Of a stretch of 64,000 nucleotides of DNA, positions 10,347 to 17,875 are shown in pieces. How positions within the stretch are numbered: the first letter of the stretch is position 1; every line of letters starts with the position of its first letter. The notes beneath the pieces are model-generated. The model was given only the letters and a program-made list of their open reading frames with translations, was not told the DNA's origin and ran no database searches. This stretch comes from Anaerolineae bacterium (lineage in GTDB: Bacteria > Chloroflexota > Anaerolineae > 4572-78 > J111): contig JAHDWA010000030.1 in NCBI GenBank assembly GCA_023382535.1, positions 51,679 through 115,678 of the forward strand. The letters run 5' to 3'. The position numbers and the translations under genes were made by a program.

Positions 10347-12374
10347 CTAACTTATCCCCAACGCTTTCACCGCCGCGGTCAGAGGATCACCGTAAAAAAT
10401 AGGATCAACTCGTTCCATAATGTCTGCGGGAACGTCGAGAAAGTGGCGCTTGTTTTCAATGGGGATGAGGGTGCGACGGGCCCCATTATCCATGGCAATT
10501 TGCAGTGGCTCGACCAACGAGCGGACTGCTTTGAGGTTGCCCTGGATGCTGAGATCACCCAGAATGAGTAGGGCGGGCACGGTAGAAAGTTTCTTGAGGG
10601 CCGAATAAATAGCTACGACCAAACCGATACCGGCTTCACAGGGAATGTGGTTGGCCAGTAAATCAATCGCCTCGACGTGAAAATCGGTGGCATCAAAAAT
10701 CTGGACTAGCCCCATATCGCTTTTGTGACCCTGAATGTAGGCGAATGCACGTTGGATAGATTCTTTCATGCTCCCTTCAATACCGCCGGCTACTTTCAAC
10801 TTGCCTGTACCCGGTGAGCAGCCAACTTCGAGGCGGTACAGGCCCACTTTCCCTTCATCGTCAACAGAGGTAATGTAGACCGAGCCAGGCGCGAGTGGGT
10901 CGGGGGCAATCAGATTGCGCCCCCCTTCTTCCGGCACGCCGACATACCGTTCTTCACGGGTGTCGGCGTCAATGTAGGAGAAGGAGGTCTGGTAATACTC
11001 AAACGAGCCCATCTTTTTTAGTTGCTCTTTGACCCGCCGCCGCCCTTCGAGGGCTAGGTCAAGCAATTCAGCCAGTTCATCTCTGGAAACTTCGTCATCA
11101 GGGTAAAGTAATTTAATCAAACCGGAAACTGTCTTGCGCACGGCTTTCACATCGCGGGCGTTGAGATGCGAGCCGAGCGAGAAGTAGTGATCAATGGCCT
11201 CGGTGAAGTTGTGCCGGCGTAGTTCGCGCATTGCTTCGGCCAGGTAATCCACGATAAAACCGTACTGGTCGGTGAAGTACTCGACCCGCATCTTGGGTAC
11301 TTCCCAGCCAGGTACATAGAAATGCAGCCGGTCGAGGAAGGCCAGATCTTCTCGAATGATCTCCGGCATCGGGGTAAAAAGATGAGAGGAGCGCACCATC
11401 ACCTCGACCGGCTGGTTGGTGTTGCCAAACATCACCATCGAGGCCTGGCCAGACAGAGCTTCCCGGCCCCGGGCAAAGGTACCGGACTCGCAGTAAGTTT
11501 TGAGGGTTGTAATGACCTCCTGGGGCATTTTCTGCAAATCGGCAATCTCGTCGAAGGCGACAGCATCCCACAGACCAACCAGGCCCATGGTGCGGCTCGC
11601 CATATTGTAGAAGAGATTGGCCACGGTGGTGGGGCCGGTCATGAGGATAACGTAAGGACTGACCTCCTGATAAACATACGATTTACCGGTACCACGTGGC
11701 CCCAATTCAATCAGGTTGTAATTATGCTCGCACAGAGGGATGAGTCGGGTCAGAAAGAGCAACTTGAGCCGGCGGTCAAAGTGGGTTGGCTCCAAGCCAA
11801 CGCTACGCACGAGCAGGTCAATCCACTCCTCAGTAGTGAATTCTCGCCGTCCGGTGCAATACTCGGCCAGATCGAAATTCGCTACCTGGATGGGACGCAT
11901 ATCCTCAATCCAGAAGGGGCTGCGCTTGCCCCGGGCGGTCTCGTCAAAGAGATGTTTTAGTTCAACTTGCGCCCAGATACCGCCGACCAGCAGCCGGTCA
12001 TACTCCTGGATATATTTTTCCGGGATGTGAACAAACTGGTGGCCGAAGTTGACCAGTTCAGCCCAGTATTTGTCGTCGTCGGAGAGGTAACGCACTTTGA
12101 TCTTATCAATGAGGGTGTGCTTGCCCTTCTCCCGCACATAGGATTGAGCTTTGTTGGACTCGTCAGGGCGGACAAAATTGTCGGTCAGGATGGATTTGAC
12201 CACCGTCAAGCCCATCTCAATGGCCATGGGATCGTCAGTAGCACAATATTTGCCCAGCAAATATTCTAGCACGTAGACCGGGACGTTGGCCCCCACTTTT
12301 ATCTTCCGCACCAGGTCTTTGCGGACAACTTTGCCAGCAAAGATAGAGGCAGCTTTTTGGTTAAGATCAGTCAT
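10347..12374 (-). CDS. brxL: BrxL, AAA+ protein with Lon-like C-terminal domain (BREX)
   Basis: BrxL is the hallmark last core gene of type 1 BREX. The AAA+ module shows Walker A GPRGTGKS (about residue 226) and Walker B VAFDEIADL (about 270), followed by MVMFGNTNQP (sensor region). The C-terminal ~180 residues align with the Lon-protease fold (LGDLSIQGNL, then IPIENKRHF). The canonical GPSAG serine motif is not visible: the matching place reads CEAGIG, and the lysine position reads VRSLVEP, so peptidase activity is doubtful. GAGG upstream of ATG 12374 supports the start. Length (675 aa) is normal for the family. Confidence 0.92.
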   Translation of the reverse strand: MTDLNQKAASIFAGKVVRKDLVRKIKVGANVPVYVLEYLLGKYCATDDPMAIEMGLTVVKSILTDNFVRPDESNKAQSYVREKGKHTLIDKIKVRYLSDDDKYWAELVNFGHQFVHIPEKYIQEYDRLLVGGIWAQVELKHLFDETARGKRSPFWIEDMRPIQVANFDLAEYCTGRREFTTEEWIDLLVRSVGLEPTHFDRRLKLLFLTRLIPLCEHNYNLIELGPRGTGKSYVYQEVSPYVILMTGPTTVANLFYNMASRTMGLVGLWDAVAFDEIADLQKMPQEVITTLKTYCESGTFARGREALSGQASMVMFGNTNQPVEVMVRSSHLFTPMPEIIREDLAFLDRLHFYVPGWEVPKMRVEYFTDQYGFIVDYLAEAMRELRRHNFTEAIDHYFSLGSHLNARDVKAVRKTVSGLIKLLYPDDEVSRDELAELLDLALEGRRRVKEQLKKMGSFEYYQTSFSYIDADTREERYVGVPEEGGRNLIAPDPLAPGSVYITSVDDEGKVGLYRLEVGCSPGTGKLKVAGGIEGSMKESIQRAFAYIQGHKSDMGLVQIFDATDFHVEAIDLLANHIPCEAGIGLVVAIYSALKKLSTVPALLILGDLSIQGNLKAVRSLVEPLQIAMDNGARRTLIPIENKRHFLDVPADIMERVDPIFYGDPLTAAVKALGIS

Positions 12375-12444
12375 TAATGAACCTCAACAATTGATGAGTA
12401 AGGCAACCCAAAATGAAGCCGGGTAATCTCTCATTTAAAGTGTT

Positions 12445-13074
12445 TTAAGATATCTTAGTTTCGCGAAGGATAGGAAGTATGGTCGTAGTGAAGGTTTTTA
12501 CCGATTCTTGGAATTGTTGACGAAGGTTTTCCTTTTCTGAGATAGTCTCAAGCCTCATCTCTTTATATAGGGGATAGCTTACAAGATAGGGGTCACTATA
12601 GTCAAGTGACTGATCCTTATACCAAAGAATCAAACCACTCCTGCGTAACTTCATTTCATTTGCTCTCAATATTTCGATCCATTGGTCAATGTAAGCGTAC
12701 TTTGCTTTGGTACTCTTGATGCCTTCAGTAGCAACGTAAAGATATAGATCGATAGCATCTTCTGGATCTCTGGCTTCAATATCGAACCAATCGAGATCAT
12801 ACTGAAAGCCAAAAAATGGTCCTATGTCTGCTTCCATGTCATAAATTTTTTGATCGCACCACCACACTGCCTGTTGGCTCTTCTCATTGGCAACATACAG
12901 TCCATTTTCGCGAAAATAATCATATTCAAGGTCTAGAATGGCCTGAACTAACTCACGGCTGACTAAAGGAGGGAGATTTTTCCGTGTATACTCAACAAGA
13001 TCATTCAACGACTTAATTTCTGGGTAGTGGTTGATTACAAATTGCATATATTTATTATCAGTTATAGAAGCCAT
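12445..13074 (-). CDS. uncharacterised protein paired with PDDEXK_4 nuclease
   Basis: I do not recognise this 209-residue protein. It is rich in aromatic and acidic residues (for example YDLDWFDIEARDPEDAIDLY about residues 95-115), with no membrane segment or zinc cluster. I chose ATG 13074 because GGAAGG lies 5 bases upstream; a TTG at 13104 would overlap the end of the neighbouring nuclease gene. It immediately follows the PDDEXK_4-type nuclease gene (stop 13095), so the two form a couplet inserted between pglZ and brxL. A role as partner or immunity-type protein for the nuclease is possible but is inference. Confidence 0.6.
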   Translation of the reverse strand: MASITDNKYMQFVINHYPEIKSLNDLVEYTRKNLPPLVSRELVQAILDLEYDYFRENGLYVANEKSQQAVWWCDQKIYDMEADIGPFFGFQYDLDWFDIEARDPEDAIDLYLYVATEGIKSTKAKYAYIDQWIEILRANEMKLRRSGLILWYKDQSLDYSDPYLVSYPLYKEMRLETISEKENLRQQFQESVKTFTTTILPILRETKIS

Positions 13075-13094
13075 TGTCGCCTTCCTCGAGTAAT

Positions 13095-13835
13095 CTACTC
13101 CCAAGCATAAAAATCTAGAAATGCCTCAATTGAGTGACGTGCTGGACAGGCCATTGCTACTATGAGGCTATCCCGCAAGCATGAGATCAGTTCATTAACA
13201 GCTAAAGCTACAAAATGAGGCTCTACAGCTAATTTGCCTTCGGGGGTGAGAAAGATAGCCAATATTGCTATGTTGTGTCGTTTATATTTTTGTTCCAAAG
13301 CTTGCCATTGTCGCTCGGTCTGTGCTTGCCCATTAATAATAGTCTCTTTGCCACCCCGGATTTTATTTTCGATAAAAATCACAAAATCATTACCAATGAT
13401 TGCGATATCCGGAATAGTTTTCTCTTCCCATTTTTCCCGATGAACTGAAATATAAGGCAAGTTTTGGGTCAGCCGGCTCTTGATTGCTGCTGCGTCGGAT
13501 TTGGGTTCTTTGACTGAAATCATATCAAGTAGTTTTTCCAAGGGTAAAGTTCCAAGTCCATGTCTCTCTTTGGGGTCAAGTAGAGCGGCAACGGCATTAC
13601 TGAACATATTCTCATTGGGAAAGAAACCAGCTTTGCGAAAAATATCAAAGAGGCACAGTTGCCGCTCCTCAAAAAGCTTCAACATTGGCTGAACATCTTC
13701 TAGTTTATTTGCCATATCCATATCATCGAAGGACTCGCCTAAGTGTGACTCTCGAAAGATCGTTAGAAGAGCTTCAGCTTGTTCGAGTTTTGCCTTGGTC
13801 ACCATAAAATTTCCTGCCAGATTATCATAAGTCAT
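13095..13835 (-). CDS. PDDEXK_4-family nuclease-like protein in BREX operon
   Basis: The core TIPDIAIIGNDFVIFIENKI (about residues 133-152) carries the PD...E-x-K pattern of the PD-(D/E)XK nuclease family PF14281, followed by the family's QTERQW motif (about 168-175). The N-terminal half (LFDIFRKAGFFPNENMFSNA) resembles the usual N-terminal extension of this family. It starts 3 bp after the pglZ stop (TAATGG-ATG), so it is translationally linked to pglZ; a second possible start is ATG 13805. Members of this family are common accessory genes in restriction and BREX islands. The enzymatic call is reasonable; the substrate is unknown. Confidence 0.72.
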   Translation of the reverse strand: MTYDNLAGNFMVTKAKLEQAEALLTIFRESHLGESFDDMDMANKLEDVQPMLKLFEERQLCLFDIFRKAGFFPNENMFSNAVAALLDPKERHGLGTLPLEKLLDMISVKEPKSDAAAIKSRLTQNLPYISVHREKWEEKTIPDIAIIGNDFVIFIENKIRGGKETIINGQAQTERQWQALEQKYKRHNIAILAIFLTPEGKLAVEPHFVALAVNELISCLRDSLIVAMACPARHSIEAFLDFYAWE

Positions 13836-13838
13836 CCA

Positions 13839-16460
13839 TTAAATCCCACTCACCACCTCGACCCCCTCCAACCGCTTCAGTTCCACGCCGCTAGCCGCAT
13901 CGAGGAGATGAATGGTGACGTTTTTCTGAGGAGTCTCATCGGTGAGGCGAAGGGCGATGCTGTTGGGTTCGAGGGCGTGGGGATTGTCGGCTTTGAGTTC
14001 GAGTTGGGTGTCACCGGTGCCTTCTTCAAAACCATAGGAGGCGGTGACCGGAGCCGAGATGACTTTGCCCTGAGCACGAGCTTCCACCCGCACTTTGGGT
14101 GGGACCAGGTCGAACAGGCCCTGGCTCTGACCGCCCACTTGGACCGAGCAGAAGCGGCTGACTTTCATGCTACTGCTACCCAACCGCAGAGTCCAGGCGA
14201 TGGTGCTGGTCAAGCTCCCGGCTGGGCCACCCTTGGGGGTAAGGGTCAGGATAGGAATGACCAATTCTTGGGGGGAAAGGCCGCCGTGGAAATAAGCCCT
14301 GGCGCCACCGGCGACCTTGAAAATGGCGAAGTTCCAGGGCGTCACCAGCTCAAACTCACTGCTGAGGCCCAGATTGGCCAGGTCGGTGCGGAGGTAAGCC
14401 GGGTGGGAGTCGCCCCCACGCCCGATCCAGACCCGCCGTTTCAGATCAACGGTGTGGCCGCCGGGCGGATCAATCTTCATATCCTCGCCCGGCTCTTCGC
14501 CGAAGAGATAGCCGTGGTCGGCGGTGAGGATGATGGTTTGCAAGCCCAGCTCGCTCAGCAGGCGCAAGACCCGCCGCAGTTCGTGCAGAATTTCGTCCAT
14601 GGTGCGCCGGGCCAAGTGGATGTTATCGCCCTCGCACAGTTGGTCAATTTCCTGGGAAGTGACCAGAATTAAATCGGCACCGGTGATGCCCTGCTGCACC
14701 TTTTTGCTGGGCTTGGGCAGCAGCTCATCCAGCCGGGCAGCAAAAACGGCGGCACCGGCGTGAGCGGTCAGATAATCCACGCGCCCTTTCCGATCTTTGA
14801 TGATCGTTCCACCCACCTTCAGCCCCAGTTTACCACTTCCAACCGAGACAACCGAAGCTGTAGGCTCCGCGTCGGCATTGGGCAGCAGGGCGGCCATGCC
14901 GATTTCGGTGATAGTCGGCGCGGTACCCAGGACAGCCTGGACCCGGACATCGAATTCATTACCCAGGGTTTGGGCCAGCTCGCGGGCCATTTCGAAGCGC
15001 AGGGCGTCGGTCCAGATATAGGCGATTTTACCCCGAGCCAGGGCCGGTTTGATCTGCATCGCGAAGGTTTCGACCTGGCGGGCGATGCCGGACAGGCTGA
15101 AGTGAGCCTGTTGAAACTGTTCCAGAAAGGTTTTGGTCAGGCTGGCGCCGACGGCCATGTAACTTTCCCTGGCTTTAGCGATAAGTTTTTCCAGGTTGGC
15201 GTGGCGACCGCCCAGATCAAAATCAAAATGGTGGCAGCGGCGTTCCATGTGACGATGGTAGGTATCGAGCAAACACCAGGGGGAGGCAGTGGCCTCGCCG
15301 CTGGCGATCCCGGTATATTTTTCGAAGATAGTTTTGGCGTTGAGGCCAGGCTGCTTGAGTTCCTGTTCAATGCGGCCGGCTTCCAGCAGCACCTGGCCGG
15401 CCACGGCAATGAGACCCCATTCGGCCTGGGTGTCGGGCCTGGCCTCGGACCAGAAACTGGATTGGCGCAGGCGAGCCAGCTCGACCCGTTCCGGGCTGGC
15501 CTGGGTCAGCAAAGCAGCGGCGGCGCGATCCTGGAGCTTCTGTTCGACGGCCAGGAAAGTTTCAACCCGGGCCAGAGCGCTCAGGTGGGCTGGATCAAAC
15601 TCAAACTTGGCCAGTTTTAACGATTTTTCAACTTGGGCCGCCCGGTTAAGGTAACTATCCCGCAGATCACGCTGCTGTCGCCAGCGACCGGCCAGTTTGA
15701 GACAGGCTTCATGGGCAGCGGGTTGGTTAGCTATTTTGACCGTACTCAATTGGGGCGGCAGCGGCTCCGGCAGCGCTGCCACCAGATCGGTGAGGAGAAG
15801 GTGCTGCGCCAGCCGGTCACGCAGAGGGTCGAGTTGATCCACTCCGGACAAATCCACCTCGAAGGCATTTTGCAGCAGCCCGGCCAGTTCATCACCCGCG
15901 CCTTTGGCGGCAATCTCGGCGTCAAGGGCCGGGTTGGTCAGGAAGGTTAAGGCTACTTCCAGGGGCTGGCTGGTGTTAAAGATAACCGAGATAACCCCGG
16001 CTACGTCGCCTCCTTTAGTGGCGATATTGTCCAGATCGGCCAGGGTCAGCTTGCCGGCGTCTACCTGCTGCTCGATCTCTGTTACTTTTTCGTTACTGAG
16101 CACCGGCTTCAAGGCGTTGCGGGCGATGACGGCCAGGCGGGTATTACGGCTGGGTGGCTGCTCGCCGGGCTTGAGGATCACCCCGGCGCTTTCCAATTCA
16201 ATCAAGGCGTGGTGGGTACCGGCCTGATCCAGGGGGATATAGACGACTAGCCGGGGTGGGTCGGTTTGCTCCAGCAGCGGCTCGACCGCGCGGCGCAGGG
16301 CAAAAAAGCTATTCTCGTAGCGGATCACAGCCGTATTCGAGATAGTCAGGCTGTCAACAACGGCGGCATAGTGCCGGTCAGGATCGTACCAGACGACCAG
16401 ACCGTGTTCGGCGACGTGCTTGATAATCGTGTTGCGTAGATAATCGGTGACAAGACTCAT
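13839..16460 (-). CDS. pglZ: PglZ, BREX alkaline-phosphatase-superfamily protein
   Basis: PglZ is a core BREX component whose domain belongs to the alkaline phosphatase superfamily. The family motifs are visible: IWTDALRFEMA (about residues 478-488) with the metal-binding Asp, and ILTADHGYLFGEE (about 640-650) with the Asp-His pair. The N-terminus (VVWYDPDRHYAAVV) is typical of BREX-1 PglZ, and 873 residues is the normal length. It is downstream of the HerA/nuclease pair and 3 bp upstream of the PDDEXK_4 gene. Codon use is more GC-rich than in the chaperone block to its right, in line with the core BREX genes (brxC, the 3' half of pglX) and unlike the AT-richer inserted genes. Confidence 0.95.
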   Translation of the reverse strand: MSLVTDYLRNTIIKHVAEHGLVVWYDPDRHYAAVVDSLTISNTAVIRYENSFFALRRAVEPLLEQTDPPRLVVYIPLDQAGTHHALIELESAGVILKPGEQPPSRNTRLAVIARNALKPVLSNEKVTEIEQQVDAGKLTLADLDNIATKGGDVAGVISVIFNTSQPLEVALTFLTNPALDAEIAAKGAGDELAGLLQNAFEVDLSGVDQLDPLRDRLAQHLLLTDLVAALPEPLPPQLSTVKIANQPAAHEACLKLAGRWRQQRDLRDSYLNRAAQVEKSLKLAKFEFDPAHLSALARVETFLAVEQKLQDRAAAALLTQASPERVELARLRQSSFWSEARPDTQAEWGLIAVAGQVLLEAGRIEQELKQPGLNAKTIFEKYTGIASGEATASPWCLLDTYHRHMERRCHHFDFDLGGRHANLEKLIAKARESYMAVGASLTKTFLEQFQQAHFSLSGIARQVETFAMQIKPALARGKIAYIWTDALRFEMARELAQTLGNEFDVRVQAVLGTAPTITEIGMAALLPNADAEPTASVVSVGSGKLGLKVGGTIIKDRKGRVDYLTAHAGAAVFAARLDELLPKPSKKVQQGITGADLILVTSQEIDQLCEGDNIHLARRTMDEILHELRRVLRLLSELGLQTIILTADHGYLFGEEPGEDMKIDPPGGHTVDLKRRVWIGRGGDSHPAYLRTDLANLGLSSEFELVTPWNFAIFKVAGGARAYFHGGLSPQELVIPILTLTPKGGPAGSLTSTIAWTLRLGSSSMKVSRFCSVQVGGQSQGLFDLVPPKVRVEARAQGKVISAPVTASYGFEEGTGDTQLELKADNPHALEPNSIALRLTDETPQKNVTIHLLDAASGVELKRLEGVEVVSGI

Positions 16461-16513
16461 TTTCGCAAAAATACCTCTTTATCTGAACGGGGTTTTATTA
16501 CAAAACTAACTAC

Positions 16514-17875
16514 CTACGGTATCGAAGTTTGATCCATTTCGGTATACCAAATCGTATGTTCCTGCCCATCATTATCAATAATGGTGATGCCCTCCCCATT
16601 GCGTTCTACACGTGTGTTCCAACGAATATTTCTCCCCTCAGTTGATTCGTCGCCTTTAGGATCTTGTGAGGAAAGCATAAATTTCCCCATTGCTGCGCGC
16701 CTTTCTTCAACAGGTAAGGCCTGTATCTGCTTAAGCTCTGCCAGCACTGTGTCGGGTAATTTAAATCTTTCAGCCGGATCGGTGCGAAGATCAGTCATAC
16801 GTTGTTTAAGTTCGGCCTCTGTGCCGGCCTTCTCGATAGATATTGGCCGCCCTTCTTGGCTCAGTTCTGAAACTGCTTCTTGAACTTGGGGCATATTTGC
16901 GGTCTCCCAAGGCGCATAGAATTTCACGGCTTCAACAGATGACTCATCAACTTGGGCATACCGGCTGGCATGCGTCAAGTTTTGCATATGGGTCAAGCTG
17001 GAGGCTGAGGCTTCAGGGTTGCGGGTATCCTTACGAATGTAACCTTTTGCATCAACCAATTCTTTTATATTGCCGGAGTCATCGACTACTGCAAAATCTG
17101 GCTCTATAGGACGACCATCTTGTAATTTCACCTCTTTTGGGTGGAGTATAACGTGGTGTTTGGGACCACTCTCATCTTCAAGGTGTTTCGAGTCATACTC
17201 ATCTTCAAGCTGCCAATATACTGTACCCTCTTGAGCTACACCACGAAGATGTGAATCAGTCAAATTCTGGATAGATTTATGAGGATACTCGGCTTTAGCA
17301 ATTTCGGCGGCCTTCTTTTCATCAATGAGCGTATCAAGTTGTTCGATAACTGTAGCTGGCACCAGATGACTTTGATTGGCGATGGATTTGTCTTCAATTA
17401 CTTCGGAAGGGGAGTCAGGCAAAAGTGTACTAACCTTCTGCTGATTCAGTAATGAAGATGAGTCACTGGTACCATCCTGTGATGAGGTATCGATCTCACT
17501 TTCATTACTCGTACCAGCATTGTCGTTAGAATCAACTGGCTCTAGTGGGGATGGAGAATTTATTGGCTGGATCTGTGTTATATCCATTGGCCGACCAATA
17601 TCCGTACCGGGATCATCGCTAACGTCATTATTAGTAGGGGAGTCAATATCAATTTTTTCTTGAGTATTTTCAGAACTGTTTTGATCTTTAGTTTCAAGCG
17701 CAGTTTTGGCATTTGTCGAGCCGGACGAAGTATCTGTCGCTTGAATATCATCACCGGGGTCATCGGTTGTGCTATTAGAACCACCTGTCACATCGTTAGG
17801 TAAGCTAACAGGATTTTCTTTAGGCGGCTCAAATTCCTGGTCTTTACGGTCAGGTTGCCACATAATTTCGCCCAT
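16514..17875 (-). CDS. low-complexity N-terminus plus PD-(D/E)XK-like domain, partner of HerA
   Basis: The first ~170 residues are a disordered Ser/Thr/Asp/Asn-rich tail; the rest is folded. About residues 265-285 read IEPDFAVVDDSG then ELVDAKGYI, matching a PD...D-x-K nuclease core like that found in restriction-endonuclease-fold toxins. The C-terminus ends in a WNTRVERNGEG strand-rich segment. ATG 17875 overlaps the stop of the HerA-type ATPase (TAATG), with AAAGGAGC upstream, so the pair is co-translated. HerA ATPases typically team with a nuclease (NurA, DUF4297, Sir2), so this is probably the nuclease partner. The disordered tail is unusual for such a partner. The function is inferred from fold and context. 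Confidence 0.6.
   Translation of the reverse strand: MGEIMWQPDRKDQEFEPPKENPVSLPNDVTGGSNSTTDDPGDDIQATDTSSGSTNAKTALETKDQNSSENTQEKIDIDSPTNNDVSDDPGTDIGRPMDITQIQPINSPSPLEPVDSNDNAGTSNESEIDTSSQDGTSDSSSLLNQQKVSTLLPDSPSEVIEDKSIANQSHLVPATVIEQLDTLIDEKKAAEIAKAEYPHKSIQNLTDSHLRGVAQEGTVYWQLEDEYDSKHLEDESGPKHHVILHPKEVKLQDGRPIEPDFAVVDDSGNIKELVDAKGYIRKDTRNPEASASSLTHMQNLTHASRYAQVDESSVEAVKFYAPWETANMPQVQEAVSELSQEGRPISIEKAGTEAELKQRMTDLRTDPAERFKLPDTVLAELKQIQALPVEERRAAMGKFMLSSQDPKGDESTEGRNIRWNTRVERNGEGITIIDNDGQEHTIWYTEMDQTSIP

Noticed and set aside
11322..11960. + strand 212-codon frame opposite brxL
   Set aside because: Antisense shadow; composition and lack of start signal do not support a gene.
13779..15620. Long + strand open frames opposite pglZ (13779-14672, 14760-15620)
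   Set aside because: They are mirror frames of the GC-rich pglZ gene, with Gly/Arg/Gln-rich translations, no domains and no ribosome sites.
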